Shown: positions 1-11,631 of the stretch, piece after piece
Layout: each line of letters begins with the position of its first letter
Numbering within the stretch: the first letter of the stretch is position 1
Assembly (NCBI RefSeq): GCF_001659605.2
Contig: NC_035169.2
Coordinates: 16,616,263 to 16,680,262, forward strand
Length of the DNA stretch: 64,000 bases
Source: Manihot esculenta
Lineage: Eukaryota > Streptophyta > Magnoliopsida > Malpighiales > Euphorbiaceae
Reading direction: 5' to 3'
The notes under the pieces: model-generated
The model's input: the letters and a program-made list of their open reading frames with translations, nothing else
Databases searched by the model: none
Told to the model about the DNA's origin: nothing
Made by a program: the position numbers and the translations under genes

Positions 1-221
1 TTTCATTTTATGATTTGACTGGGTTCCTCTAAGATTATACTCCTCAAAGAAGATGAGTACAATAAATGGTAAAGGGTAAAAAATGAAAGTAATCTTCTAT
101 GGCACAGAGAGTTGCAATGATAATAGAATAAAAATAATTATATTAGGATCACGTGGTCGGTCCCATATTCCTTAAGGAGAATGACTAGGAAATTTGGAGT
201 TATCAGTTCTGCTTTTGTTAT

Positions 222-375
222 GAAGGTATTGGAGTTGGGTAGTTTTGATATCATTTTGGGAGTGGCTTGAAGAAAAAGCTTCAATTCCAATCTCTTTGAC
301 TGTGAAGATTCTAATATCATTTTAAGGAGTTGCATTGCAGGGAAGGTGAGGTTTTTCTGTGATCCCAAAAATTAG
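222..375 (+). pseudogene. Ty3/gypsy protease remnant
   Basis: Translated on the plus strand, this stretch resembles the C-terminal half of a plant gypsy aspartic protease and the linker after it: LGSFDIILGVAW, a stop where the family continues, then FDCEDSNIILRSC-like residues and a short basic segment. The N-terminal part with the catalytic Asp is not recognisable and the frame contains stops, so this is a dead fragment. It lies 220 bp upstream of a chromodomain-like remnant in the same orientation. Most of RT, RNase H and IN therefore appears to have been deleted from one old element. The match is by eye to family motifs only. Confidence 0.5.
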
Positions 376-595
376 AGAAGTCTAAGCCACAGGAACAGAA
401 AGTAATGGTACTCATAATAGCACAGCAGTGGAGCTTCCTCCTGTTTCAAAAGTTGGGAATGTGGAGACCTTTTCACAGCCAAGGCACTATGTCAATAAAA
501 ATGAGACTTCAATGGTGAATTTATAAGATATGAAGGAAGATGTTGCGGAAATAGTTTATGAGGCATCCTATCAGATGAGTGGTCCGCAAAGGACC

Positions 596-745
596 TCAAC
601 AAATCTTACAAGTTACAAGGTCTTACTAAATGGTACAATCTCCCTACCGAAGATGTTCTTGGAATGAATAAGCCTTCATTGTAGCTCAATTTTTCTTAGG
701 GACAAGAAAGTGACCATTGGGGCGGTATTGTATGTGAGGATTCCA
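596..745 (+). pseudogene. chromodomain remnant of a gypsy chromovirus
   Basis: One plus-strand frame reads LTKWYNLPTEDVLGMNKPSL. This resembles the V-L-V-x-W-x-x-L-P-x-E-D-A-T-W-E core of the integrase C-terminal chromodomain in plant chromoviruses. Stops follow (TAG in the helix region), so it is non-functional. Together with the protease remnant upstream and the LTR-like sequence downstream it marks an internally deleted element. The chromodomain of an intact copy would bind modified histone tails and direct integration. The assignment rests on one short motif and is moderate. Confidence 0.4.
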
Positions 746-779
746 GAAGCTTCTGCAGCAGCAAATTTTATGAGCTAGA

Positions 780-1035
780 AGCATCTGCAACAGTTAATTA
801 GTTAGGAGATATGTGTACGAGCCGTAAACGATTGTACCTCCTGAGAATATCTAGTACAGCTGTAGGTAGATCGTAGATGCAGGATTAGATATAAATAGGA
901 AGATATACATTTTGTAAAAGCATTCAAGAATTATCAGAAACATAGATCCACTTTCCTCTCTATTCTTCATCTCAATTTCTCCCCTTTCTTCTCAATTTTC
1001 CTCCTTTTATCTCCAGATATAAATTTGAGCAACAG
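780..1035 (+). mobile_element. LTR remnant with TATA box
   Basis: Directly after the chromodomain remnant comes a block resembling a plant LTR promoter. It has a TATA-like ATATAAATAG at 889-898, then about 110 bp of pyrimidine-rich sequence (CTTTCCTCTCTATTC and similar) typical of R-U5. No second LTR or TSD was found. The left boundary at about 780 is a guess from the fall in coding similarity. It may equally be a fragment of an unrelated LTR. Confidence 0.4.
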
Positions 1036-1630
1036 GATCCATTCTCAAAATGAAATTGATATACAAAATCATGCTCTGAAAAAATAATGGCTACAAAATT
1101 ATGTAGTGACATGTAAATATAAATTAGGGAAAGAAAACAAGGTTCAAACAATTAATTAAATTCAGTTTTCATTTATGAGATGCTGCATTTCATAAATTAT
1201 TAAACTCACTCATACTCATTTTGCTTTGAACCATATATTTTGTCACAGACTTGCATCAGATGACTGCAAAATTTATCAAGCATAGATAATCATGAATAAA
1301 TTAAAGTTATACTATTTACCAAGATAAACATCATATGTGAAGATCAAAACAATAATACCCTTCAATAAACTAGAACAGCTATTGGATTAAAAATGCCAGA
1401 TACAACATGCTATGCAAACTCATGGTTTACATTATACCATAAAGATTTCTAGATTAACCAGAATTTAATTGGAGTTAAAACTTAAAACAGAAGCTACTAG
1501 GTGTACACTAAATCTCATCCGAAGTTAAACAGTAAAATCGTTGAACCAGAAAGTCAAGTCATTTGCCAAAAAATATGAAGCCTTGCATGCCTTAAATTGC
1601 TCAAAAACTCTCTCTCTTCCCCCCACCCCA

Positions 1631-1666
1631 TCTCCCTCCCTCCCTCTCTCTCTCTCTCTTTCTCTA
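1631..1666. repeat. (CT)n microsatellite
   Basis: A pyrimidine tract grades from TCCC repeats into an uninterrupted CT run of about 16 bp. It is a simple sequence repeat with no gene attached. Confidence 0.9.
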
Positions 1667-2300
1667 TCATCATGTATGCAATCATAACAGTTATTCAGTT
1701 TCCACTCTCAACCAATATGTCATATTGGATACTTGTCTGCCAATTTTTAGAAAATCATTAACAGCTATCAAGCATTGGCATCCGAGTTTTACACCATCCC
1801 ATCTATTCCTAGAATTTTTGGCACTTATACTTGACCCATTACGTTCTGACATACACATCCTAACATTATAAGCTGTAAACATATGTTGCTTACAAAGATT
1901 AACACTGTTAAGTATCAGTCCCAAAATTTTCATGACCACAACATTATCAATATTTTTCAATTTTGTGATTCTCTCATGGCCAATTCCAGCAAAAAGAATT
2001 ATCAGCATATATATGTATGTGCACACCCAGTTCAAGGGTATTCCATATATCCAGAATATCCATGTTGTACATGCAACAATAGATAACAAGAACCAAGTAA
2101 CAATTTTCCCAGTTTTCATGATCTAGAACTTCTGCCATATGCATCTTATGTCACAAGTTCACACAGAAAATTGCCCATTATCAATAGTTAACATCTGAAT
2201 TATGCCCATAACAAGCATAAAATTACATAGAAAGCTTTTATCATTCATGAGAAGTTAGCATTTAGCGTTCACGGTTTGGACAATCAAAGTAATGTAATTT

Positions 2301-2323
2301 ATATATATATATATATATATATA
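2301..2323. repeat. (AT)n microsatellite
   Basis: Twenty-three bases of perfect AT dinucleotide repeat. Confidence 0.95.
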
Positions 2324-2642
2324 GAAGGGAAGGGTTAAAGAGTATTGAATTACATAGAAGCTTATGATGAGTTTCTCGAACACATTCATATAGAAAAAAA
2401 AATTGCAGAATATTGTAGTTGAACATGTTCAATTCCATAAGGAAGAGCTTAACCAAATAGAAATGCAATTAAAAATACTCCAAAACGAATTACATTTTGA
2501 ATATACAAGATGCGACCCAAATCTACATTATCTAGCTTGCTCAAACAAGCCGAGTTGTCGAAAGTCCAAATAAACTATGGGTTGTACTCTTCCCGATTAA
2601 TTCAGGTATCTCAAAATTGAAGATCAACCCATCTCATATATA

Positions 2643-2646
<4 letters not shown>

Positions 2647-2682
<36 letters not shown>
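2647..2682. repeat. (AT)n microsatellite
   Basis: Thirty-six bases of perfect AT dinucleotide repeat, likely polymorphic. A spurious minus-strand ORF runs through it and gives an IYIYIY tail. Confidence 0.95.
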
Positions 2683-2686
<4 letters not shown>

Positions 2687-3174
2687 AGCCAATTTAAGAT
2701 TACGATACCAAAGAACCGACGGAAAAAAAAAAACATAAAATCGTTGGAAATCAGAACAGTCAAACTGACTTGGCGAAGTAAAAATAAGTCAAAGGACAGA
2801 AAATTTAGGGTTTCAGCGTTGAAAGAATATACACCTTCCATGATATGGAGTTTCAGGGCTGAAGATCTTCCCCGTAGGTGATGCCTTAACTGAGCACAAG
2901 ACTTGAAGCTCCCGCTTTGCTGAAAAGGAATACAGTTTTGATTCGCATTCTTCTGTTTATATGCATGGAATTTAGGCTTAGGATCTTTGCAATTGGACTT
3001 TGCTAAACGACGGGTGTCTTTGGCTACCGGGAAATTGTAGATTACAAATATAATTCAAGCAGAAAGGTTTTTTTCCTTTTTTCCTCTTCTTTTCTTTTCT
3101 GCTCTTTTTTGTTCCTCCAAAGTTTTGAAAACAATAAAAGAAAGAGGGGAAAATATCCTTACGTAATACTATTG

Positions 3175-3885
3175 GAGTTAGGGGTCTGCGGTTCAGTTCC
3201 TTGCAGGAACTAAACCGAAATCAAAATTCGATTTCTTAAATTTTATGAAATTAGAATCATAATTAAATTTTAATTTCAATATAATTGTATGTGTTCTATT
3301 TCAAAAAATATATATATAATTGTATGTGTTTTCAATTTTAGTTTAGTTTTAATATTAATTTTTTTTAATTTTAATATCAATTCTGTTCCGGTTCTAATTT
3401 TAATAAAATTTCAATTTTTTTAAATGGATTTTTAATTTTTATAATAAAATTTAAATTTAAATAAAATAATTAAATACTTTTAATATAATATTAATATTAT
3501 TTATATCAAATTAATAAATTTTCTATTTTAATTTTAAAATAATATTAAATATTTATAATATTATATAATATTTCTATCTATTAATATTGATATAGTATAT
3601 GATATAAACTATTTAAATAGAACCAAATATAATTAACGAATTAAATTAATTAAATTATATCCTTACAAATTTTTAATAACTTAAAACTTATTAAAAGAGT
3701 CTATTCTTAAAAATTTTGAAAGAGTATATTTTGGGTATGCCAACCGAATCCGTTTTAGCCAATATTTTAGGCGTCATAGGGTATAACAGGCAGTGACCGC
3801 GACATAATTCAATATTTTTAAAATGGATCTTTTTTTGTGTAAATCGGCAAGTACAACAAAATCAGATGATTAAGAGTCTTCATAA
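3175..3885. other. AT-rich non-coding stretch
   Basis: Very AT-rich sequence with runs of TTTAAT and AAATATTA. It opens with a block containing GGTTCAGTTCC and AACCGAAATC, reminiscent of the CCGAACC-rich MITE at 39690, but no terminal inverted repeat or TSD could be found. The last 100 bp lead into the caulimovirid-like frame. No gene is visible. Confidence 0.5.
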
Positions 3886-5275
3886 ATTAAAAGAGTAATA
3901 AATAAAAATGAATTAATATTAGAAGAATTTGTTAAAGTCATAGATGAATGGGAAATTTCTAAGGTACATAAGGAACATATTTATAAAATTTCAAAGTTAA
4001 ATATTTTTAAAACAGATTATGTCATAAAGACAGAAGAAAGAGATTTTCAGTTAAGTAAACCTTTTGAGAAAATAACTCTTTTATCATCAAAAACATTAAA
4101 TTATCATAGAAACAAAAAGTATAAGTATATTCATATAGGATTAATTCAGGTAGGAATAAAACCTTTAACCCGAGAAGGATTAAACACTAGTATCTTAGCA
4201 GTAGTTAGAGATGCAAGATTTTTAAATTTTAATGATTCTTTATTAGAATCTATTGAGACTAGTTTAAGTGAAGGACCAATATCTTTTGAAGTTTATCTAG
4301 ATATGACAATCTATTTAAATGATATGAATATTTTAGATAGTATAGTTTTGGAGATAAAAACCCATAATTATAAAATGAAACAAGGATCTATTCCAATAGC
4401 ATTAATATATAAAATCTATTATAAAGTTATGAATTCAGCGTTTGGGACTAAATATAAATTACAACTTAAGAAGGGAGAAACAAGGCAGACAGATTTAACT
4501 AAAACAAATACGGTAATTCCTAAAACAATTCAGTGGAAGGATATAGCATTACCAGATGAGTGAATTTTAGAAGGTATTGTACCTCCACCAGAACAGGAAA
4601 AGGTAAAACCGAATACAAATTTAAGTGAGATAGAGCAGTTTGAAGATGGTAAAGTCTCATTAAAGTTTAATAGAAGTGTAAGTAGTAGGTATACAGGATC
4701 ATCATCTTCAGTAGTAACAAAAGATATAGGAAGAGCATCAAATATACTATTAGTAATATATGCAACATATAGAGAAGATGAACCTAAACCTGTAATTCAG
4801 ACTATAGTAAAACCCAGGTTTTCAACATCAAATATTCCGGATAGACATACTAAAATGAAAGGAGTAGATTATAGTTCCTCAGTCCCCCAAACAGTATATA
4901 ATCCTGTAGAAAATTATTTAAATCAGCAGGCTGATATAGCACCATCATTACCATCAGCATCTGCTATAACAGAAAATATAAATAATATAAATAGAGAATT
5001 AAATGTTCTTAGTAAAGAGAATATTGAAAAGAAATTTCTAAAGGAAATAACAAAAACAAAAAATCTAAGTTAAATAAAATTGTTAAAGGAAATAATTTTG
5101 AAAAATTAAAAGAAGAGTATTTTGAATATGTTAGTAAATTAGAAGAAATAAAATTTTTTGAATGGTTTAAACTATATAAGACAAAAGGTATAAGCCCTAA
5201 GAGATAAGAGGTCAGAATGGATAATAAATGATAAGGTAATTCAGAGTGAGTTTCCACCTAAGACGATAAGTAAAA
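3886..5275 (+). pseudogene. endogenous caulimovirid movement-protein / coat-region fragment
   Basis: One reading frame is open from 3886 to 5073 apart from a single TGA at 4561-4563. A second frame takes over at about 5065 and runs to a stop near 5207, so there is at least one nonsense codon and one frameshift. The first about 220 codons resemble the 30K-type movement protein of Caulimoviridae (petuvirus or florendovirus-like), which in a virus forms plasmodesmal tubules. The downstream Ser/Pro-rich and Lys/Glu-rich parts resemble the spacer and the start of the coat-protein region. No protease, RT or primer site is present. Base composition is markedly AT-rich and purine-rich compared with the retrotransposons nearby. 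It is a decayed integrated copy and cannot produce virus. Genus assignment is uncertain. Confidence 0.6.
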
Positions 5276-5335
5276 TAATGCATAGAGATAAAGAAATAAT
5301 ATTTGCACCTAAGACGATAAGTAAAATAATCCTTA
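5250..5335. repeat. short direct repeat at caulimovirid-copia junction
   Basis: A 25-bp sequence beginning CACCTAAGACG occurs at about 5250 and again at about 5309, separated by about 33 bp. The first copy continues the caulimovirid-like frame and the second abuts the truncated copia RT. It looks like a junction duplication formed when the two sequences were joined. Confidence 0.7.
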
Positions 5336-6711
5336 TGGATTTAAGCATAGCTATTGGTAAAAAGATTTCATCAAAGTCAATATCTTGTCTTTGTTTGTAA
5401 CCTTTAGCAACTAGCCTGACTTTGTGCATTTTTATAGTGCATTCCATGTCAGTTTTTCTCTTAAAAACCCACTTGCACCTAATGCATTTTATCCCTTCAG
5501 GTGCATCAACCAAAGTCCATACTTGGTTAGTGTACATAGAATCCATTTTGAATTTCATTGCTTCAAGCCAATATGAAGAATTTATGTTAGACATTGCTTT
5601 CTTATAGCTATTAGGCTCATCAGGCATGAGTGAAATGTCGTTATGAGTCTCCACTAGAAGGTCTAACCTCATTGGAGCTCGACTTGTCCTAACAGATCTA
5701 CACGGTAGTGTTTCAACTTGTTTTTCCATAGTATACGTTATAGTCTCTAGTTTTCATTCCATTTGGATGTCAATTTGTAATTATCAAACTTCTTTAAGTT
5801 CTATCTAACTCCCACTACTTTCTTTAAGGAAAAACTCTTTTTCTAGAAAGGTAGCATGTTTTGAGATAAACACTTTTCTCTCAATAGGATGATAGAAATA
5901 ATATCCAATAATTTTTTTTGAATATCCCACAAACTTACATTTATCTGACTTAGCTTCCAGCTTTTCAGATATTAAATGCTTCACATAAGTGTCACATCCC
6001 CAAGTCTTTATGTGTGATTAGACTGATTTTTTGTTAGTCCATATCTCATATGAAGTCTTATCAACATATTTGGATGAAACTCTATTAAGAAAGTATATCG
6101 CAATTTGCAAGGCATAACCCCACAAGAACTAAGGTAAGTTTGTAAGACTCATCATGGACCGTACCATATCTAATCAAATACATTTTCTTCTATCTGAAAC
6201 TCCATTGTGTTGTGGTATTCCAAGTGGAGTCTATTATGAGAGAATCACATTCTTTATTAGATAATCACGTAACTCCTGACTCAAGTATTCACCACCTTGA
6301 TCAGATCTAAATGATTTAATACTTTTACCAGTTTGTTTTAACTTTAATTTTGAAATCTTTAAACTTTTTAAAAGGTTCAGATTTGTATTTCATTAAATAC
6401 ACATAACCACATCCAGTATAGTCATTAGTGAATGTAATAAAATATAAATATCTATCTATGGCTTAGGTAGTCATTAGTCTATATACATCTGTATATATAA
6501 GACCCAATAATTCTTATGGCATTTTCACCTTTTCCTGTAAAAGATATTTTGATAATTTTACCCATTAAGCAAGCTTCACGAGTTTCATAATCAAAATGAT
6601 CAAGATATCCTTCTGTATGTAACTTAGTGATTTTTGTCTCATTTATTTGACCAAGTCTACAATGCCAAAGATAAGCTAAATGTTGATTATCTAATTTAAG
6701 TCTTTTATTAT
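5310..6711 (-). pseudogene. Ty1/copia Pol fragment (IN to RT N-terminus)
   Basis: Minus-strand frames carry, in coding order, the GAG_pre-integrase zinc-binding region (HLAYLWHCRLGQINETKI, 6550-6700), integrase segments (SDQGGEYLSQELRDYL at about 6280; LDMVRSMMSLTNLP at about 6160; FVGYSKKIIGYYFYHP at about 5900) and the start of RT (SYKKAMSNINSSYWLEAM, CKWVFKRKTDM, KSIRIILL, 5310-5630). This order (IN before RT) is diagnostic of copia. Many stops and frameshifts separate the segments, and RT is cut off before its catalytic YVDD motif, so RNase H and the 3' LTR are absent. Further pieces of the same element lie at 8465-8560 and 12450-12888, beyond two insertions. It resembles the Tork-type lineage, at low certainty. 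Confidence 0.8.
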
Positions 6712-8464
6712 TGACTCGCGGTTGTCGAAACAGGTAAAAAATAACCTTTCCGATTATCAACAATATTACTACTGCAGATAGTGGTAAATGATCGAATCCA
6801 CAGAGAATTGAAAACTTATCTATTTTTCTCAACAAGACCAAGAGAATTAACTGAATGAGAAGCTGGAAGCAAGTAACTGAAAGTGGAACAAAAATAAAGT
6901 GCAATAAAAGTAAAAAAAGGGGGGGGGGTTTGAGATTAATTTGATTAGCAAACTACTGAAAGCAATTAAATGAGCAAGTAATTAAAATAAAAGAGAAATC
7001 TAATATGAGAAAGGTCTAGTTGAAGAGTTGGATCCACTTTGGTTGTTTGGATTGATTATTGAAACTTATGTTCTCTTGATTGATTCAATAGATTGGTTAT
7101 GGAGATGGAAAACACTTCTCACCACCATGTCTCTCCTTATGATTAAATCAATTAGGAAACGTCCTCTAATTAATTACTAATTAACAAATTGCCAAGGAAC
7201 GTCCTTGGGGCTTAGGCATCAAAACAATTGTCAATTGCATGAAGAAATAGAGAGATCCAATCCTAGCTACTCAAACGCATGAGATGTTGCTAGATCACAC
7301 AATTTCTTAGTTGTTACACCAAGTGTTCTTATGTTTGAATAATTCCAACAATTACAGACTAAAAATTATTCAAACTAACAATCAATTACCTTGCAATCAA
7401 GAATCAAGTGGCCAATTTGATCAAAACAACAAAGTAATAATAGATTCAAGCACCAAATTGTATGAATATTGAACAAACCAAAGACAAATAGTTTATGTTC
7501 AGATCTCACAATCCATAAAACAACCTTAGTTTCAACCAATCTTCAACTAGAATAAAAGGTTTCAGCCACTCATGGCTGAAACAAAATAGAAAATAAAAGG
7601 GAAGAACAAGAGAAGATGAACCGAATTGGTGGAGAAACTTGCTCCTAGCCTTGGCCGAATGGGAGAGATGGATGGGATGGTCCTCTTCTTTTTCTTCGGA
7701 AGCCCTTAAGGATTGTTTTATATGGTTTTTAAGATGCTGTTCTAGGGTTTCTTTGCTGTGCATGAATCTTTAAGAGGCTGCCTAAAATGCCCTTGGTCTT
7801 TGCTTGCACTTTACCTTGCCGCCCATGCACATATGTGAAGGAATTGGCATGTGGCTTGTGTGGCTTGTGCAAGAGTGGGTCTTTTGGTCTTTGCTTGCTG
7901 CCCTAGTGTCTTCAAGATGCTGCCCAAGGTGCCCAAGACTTGCCTTCACACCATCCTTGCCGCCCATGCACAAATAAGAAAGGTGGAGCCTTCCTTTGCA
8001 ATTTGAATTTTGAATGTGCAAGGCATGAGGTGGCAAGCATGTGACCTTTGGATTTAGCTTCCTTAATAAGTTGGATTTTGAAATTCAAAATTTGAATATG
8101 AATCTTGAAGATTTGAATTTCCTTTTTTGGCTCTTCATATATGGCAACTTAAGACTTGGCTTCTTGAATAAGAAAAAGGCTACTTGGAGATTTGAAATTT
8201 GAATTTCAAATTGCTTTGGCTGAATGTTCTTTCCTTCTTGCCACTTTCCTTATTTAGAACTTTCCTTGTTTAGCTTCACTTGATTCCAACTTGTCAGGCT
8301 TGCTCTCCTTTGCTTCATTTAAGGCAGTTTTAAGGGTATTTTCTCCAAAATGTCCTTTTTCACCATTTTCTGCAAGATAATATCAAAAGCACTAAATTAA
8401 GCAGAAATCATGTAAATAATCATCAATAATATCAAGATAAAATGGACTAAAATATGTTCTATCA
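6712..8464 (-). mobile_element. Tat/Ogre-like solo LTR inserted in copia
   Basis: Read on the minus strand, this 1753-bp block begins TGATAGAACATATTTTAGTC and ends with a CTGTGGATTCGATC...TTTCGACAACCGC...TCA tail, features familiar from Tat-lineage gypsy LTRs. It interrupts the copia pre-integrase frame. On the low side the flank is ATTAT (6707-6711) and on the high side GTTAT (8465-8469), a 5-bp target duplication with one mismatch. Removing the block and one duplicate restores the coding order ILNIN-NKRLKL across the gap. A G10 homopolymer sits at about 6919. Minus-strand ORFs at 7506-7763 and 7782-8036 have no family signature and are treated as chance ORFs. No internal region is present, hence solo LTR. 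Confidence 0.65.
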
Positions 8465-8560
8465 GTTATTTATATTGAGTATAGGCCTTTCAGAAGAAAC
8501 ATTATATAAACCATCTATATAAACTCTAATTTTATAATAAACTCCTTTATATTATAAAAA
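8465..8560 (-). pseudogene. copia pre-integrase segment between two insertions
   Basis: Only 96 bp, but the minus-strand translation (VYIDGLYNVSSERPILNIN) continues directly into the NKRLKLDNQHLAYLWHCRLG frame on the other side of the solo LTR. It is therefore the part of the copia pre-integrase region left between the solo LTR and element F. It has no independent function. Confidence 0.7.
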
Positions 8561-8565
8561 GAGCA

Positions 8566-9373
8566 TGATAAGGATCCAATAGGGCAAATTTCTAACAATG
8601 ATGTGGAGCAAACTTATGTCATTCAAATGGATCTAAAAGGAGTTCAAAATCATATTCATATGATCCATATATATTTGGGGCGTGCTTCAACTCATATGAA
8701 GCAGATTTGGTGCAACACTTGCAATCATAGGCTTAGGGAGCCTAATCAAACCTATTGGCTAAAACTACACAAAGGGAAGTCTAAAGTAAAGATCAAGAAA
8801 GACTTTTGTGAAGATTCAGCTTTGTTATGATGGGCTTGCTATATTTTATTATTTAAACACTTATTTTATTTTAGCTTTGTTTGGACTTCTATTTTGGCCA
8901 TATTTTATCTTTTAAGTTTTAGAGTGTTGGGTCATGTTTTGGGCTTATGTTTTAATACTTATGTGTTTGATATGTTATTTTAGTGTGTGATTAGGCTTGA
9001 GTTTTGTGTGTGGTTTGGCCAGCCCTAAAAAGAGTGTCTTAGGGTTTTATTTTTTCTCCTTACTATATAAGGATAAGAAACACTTGTAAGAGGCAGCTTT
9101 GAATCAAAATTTTCAGAATTCTTTTCATACCTTTGGCGTGTATTGCTTTGAGTGAGAGTGAAGATTTGCTTTCATCAATTGCACCAAGAATCTTGGCTAA
9201 CTTATCAACTATTTATTGTGACGTTTGTCGGATTCTCATCTAAATCCTTTGATCACTAGTGTTTCAGCTTCTCTAAGTGTGGAGTGCCATAGGAGGTGGG
9301 TTTATCAAATTTTTGGGTTTCATATCTACTCATGCGTGTGGATTTGAGGCTTGTGCCATAGGGCTCTGCGTCA
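8566..9373 (+). repeat. Element F 5' LTR
   Basis: Begins TGATAAGGATCC and ends GCGTCA, matching 11632-12444 along its full length with scattered substitutions. The TATA box CTATATAAGG is at 9063-9072, and a downstream GAGGCAGCTTTG-type leader is likely the R region. Confidence 0.85.
9063..9072 (+). promoter_or_regulatory. TATA box of element F 5' LTR
   Basis: CTATATAAGG in the central LTR, conserved at the equivalent place in the second LTR (about 12134). It would start the genomic RNA about 25-30 bp downstream. Confidence 0.6.
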
Positions 9374-9374
9374 A

Positions 9375-9388
9375 TTGGTATCAGAGCC
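9375..9388 (+). other. Element F primer-binding site
   Basis: TTGGTATCAGAGCC lies one base after the end of the 5' LTR. TGGTATCAGAGC is complementary to the 3' end of plant initiator-methionine tRNA, the usual minus-strand primer of gypsy elements. Confidence 0.85.
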
Positions 9389-10313
9389 AAAGTGAGGTAA
9401 ATTTTGATTTATCTTAGGATCTAAGGTTTTTGAGTTTTTCTTTTCTTCTTTGTTGATTTCGGTGAAAGCTTGTGTATTCATGGCTGCACCTTCTTGATAA
9501 ATCATCACATAATCTCTTTTGGAAGAAAAATTCAAAATCCATAAAAAAAAAAAATCGCCTTTGCCTTATTTATCTTGATCTGGCCGAAATTGCGATATAC
9601 TTCCTATTTCATCTATATTGTCTTAACTATCTCAATTGATGGCTGTAATTTATGGAAATTAATTTTGAATTTTGAATTTTGAATTGGGTTGAATCCAGAT
9701 TAGGAGACAAAAGAAATTCTACTTATTTCCTAAAGTGCACATTTAAGGCAATTGCATCTAAATTGATTTGATGTCAAATCCTTCTTTTAACACTAGAATT
9801 TTCGTTCATGATGCTGAACTGAGTGAAATCTTTTTTTTTTTTCTGATTCTATTTGTGGGGTTTTGATGCTTGCCTTTTTGGGTAGATTTAAATAGATCCA
9901 TATTTAATTTGTGTTGAAGTGAATTAAATTCAAACTTTTGTCCAGGTTCGTTTTTATTTGAATTCTAAGTTTCTTTTTTGGTTTAAGCTTGCTTTTACTT
10001 CCTTGACATTGCTGGAGTATTTTTTGCTTGTATCTATACTCTAGGTGATATTTTTACAGTAGCACAAAACCTAGTTTGTGTGTTACTTTCCAAATTGTCA
10101 GTGTCTTCTTTCTAGTTTTTGCGCGCTTCCTTCTTTCATTATGTTTTCTTCTTTGTTTCATTAAACACACCTTGTTGTTGGTTGATTGACCTTAGTTTCT
10201 GAAGTGCAATTGAAGAATCAGCAAAAGAGTGGTCAAAGTACAAACACTTGAGTGCTTTTATTTCTGACACCATATTTGCTAGTTCTCTTTGTTCTTTATT
10301 GATTTAAGACAGA

Positions 10314-11630
10314 ATGAGTAAATATAAAAATGTTGTGGATAGTGATGATGAAAGTAAATGGGACATGGCTAGTGATTATAAGCTATTCAAAAAGTCAGTT
10401 AGTGGTGAATTTAGAAGGTTTTATAAGACTCTTGAGAGGTTGACTGAAACTATGAAGAGTTTGAATGTCTCACAAGCTTCCACTTCTACAATAATACCTG
10501 AAAGAACTCTTAATTGCAATAATGACTGTGATGATTCGGATGTATTTGTTGATAATTTGTTGCTTGTTGAACATGGTGAGATGCTTGTTGCTAGGCGTGC
10601 TCTGAATATGCAGGTTAAGGAAGAAAGCCTAGAATAACGAGAAAACATATTTCACACTAGGCGTTTGGTTAATGAAAAAGTGTGTACTCTCATTATTGAT
10701 GGAGGTAGTTGCACAAATGTGGCTAGTGTGTATATGGTGGAAAAATTGGGTTTGGCTTCTATTAAACACCCTAAGCCATGCAAATTGCAATGGTTGAACG
10801 ATTGTGGTGAGGTTAGGGTTACACGCCAGGTGGTTATACCATTTTCTATTGGTAGGTACAAGGATGAGATCTTGTGTGATGTGATACCTATGCAAACAAG
10901 CCATATGTTGTTGGGTAGGCCGTGGCAATATGATAGAAAGGTGCAACATGATGGGTTCAATAATAAGTACTCCTTCACTCATGAAGGACAGAAGGTTATA
11001 CTCGCTCCTTTATCACATTAAGAGGTATATGCTGATCGAATAAAGATGCTGGAGAGGGGGAGGGAGGCTTCGGCCCTGGCTATGAAGGGGAGTGAGAGCT
11101 TGAGTTCTGTGGAAAAAATGAGAGAAAAGAGTGAGTCTGAGGGTAAAGAGATTGGAAAAGAATCAAGACTAGTTCAAGGAGGGAAGATGGAGAAAGAAGA
11201 GGAGAAAGAAGAGGCTAAAGTTTCAATCTCAACTTCTATAGAGATTGAAATAGAAGAGGAAGTTGTAATGCATGAATCTAATGTAGTAGTTATTGAAAAT
11301 TCCATCAATGAGCTTATAGAAGAGGTTGTGAATGATGGTGGACATAGGAAGCACGTGATTGTTGAGGTGGAGGAGGAGAATGAGATTGCTTTGAAAGTTG
11401 TAGAGGAGAATGGGTCACATCCACATGATCTTTCTATGACTAATATTTTTATGCCTAGTTCATTTGTTCTTGATGTGCAGGTTGTTGATGAAAATATCCA
11501 TGAGAAAGTTTTATGCTATTTCCACCTATTCAAGAGGAGGTCTTTGAAGATATATGGGTTCCTAAAGCTTTCCTTCTTGACATAAATATCAGCAAGATTC
11601 GAGGACAAATCTTTTCTAAAGAAGGAGGGA
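10314..11630 (+). pseudogene. protease-domain protein of element F, C-terminally acidic
   Basis: One frame is open from ATG 10314 to about 11585 apart from stops at 10635-10637 and 11019-11021, and a frameshift near 11515 leads into the final segment. Residues before the first stop are an acidic post-Gag linker. Then RENIFHTRRLV leads into a retropepsin-like fold with IDGGSCTNVAS (D-G-G in place of the usual D-S/T-G), a WLND turn and MLLGRPWQYDRKV. After the second stop comes a Glu/Lys-rich stretch (11046-11360, KEEEKEEAK, IEIEEE) likely to be disordered or coiled coil. There is no zinc knuckle and no RT or IN. In autonomous relatives this protease follows Gag and precedes RT, so both flanking parts have been lost. 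Confidence 0.75.
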
Positions 11631-11631
11631 A
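11618..11631 (+). other. Element F polypurine tract
   Basis: AAAGAAGGAGGGAA directly precedes the second LTR. It is the plus-strand priming site for reverse transcription. Confidence 0.8.

Larger units (their letters stand above)
1036..3174. other. gene-free stretch with microsatellites
   Basis: I see no convincing gene in this 2.1-kb stretch. A minus-strand ORF at 1691-2119 (142 codons) begins with two hydrophobic segments (TWFLLSIVACTTWIFWIY and TYIYMLIILFAGIG), but it has no recognisable domain and codon use looks random. The ORF at 2644-2841 is partly the translation of an AT microsatellite. Around 2820-3060 base composition becomes more balanced, which could be a host exon or UTR edge, but no splice-supported frame is visible. 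Confidence 0.4.

Noticed and set aside
1691..2119. Minus-strand 142-codon ORF with hydrophobic N-terminus as a membrane protein gene
   Set aside because: No conserved motif, no splice or promoter context and repeat-rich surroundings. It is most likely a chance ORF.
3175..3700. Possible second CCGAACC-type MITE
   Set aside because: Only short GGTTC and AACCGAA matches. No terminal inverted repeat or 8-bp duplication could be found.
7506..8036. Two minus-strand ORFs in the Tat-like LTR as candidate small proteins
   Set aside because: They lie within a solo LTR, have His/Ser/Lys-rich random composition and no homology that I recognise.
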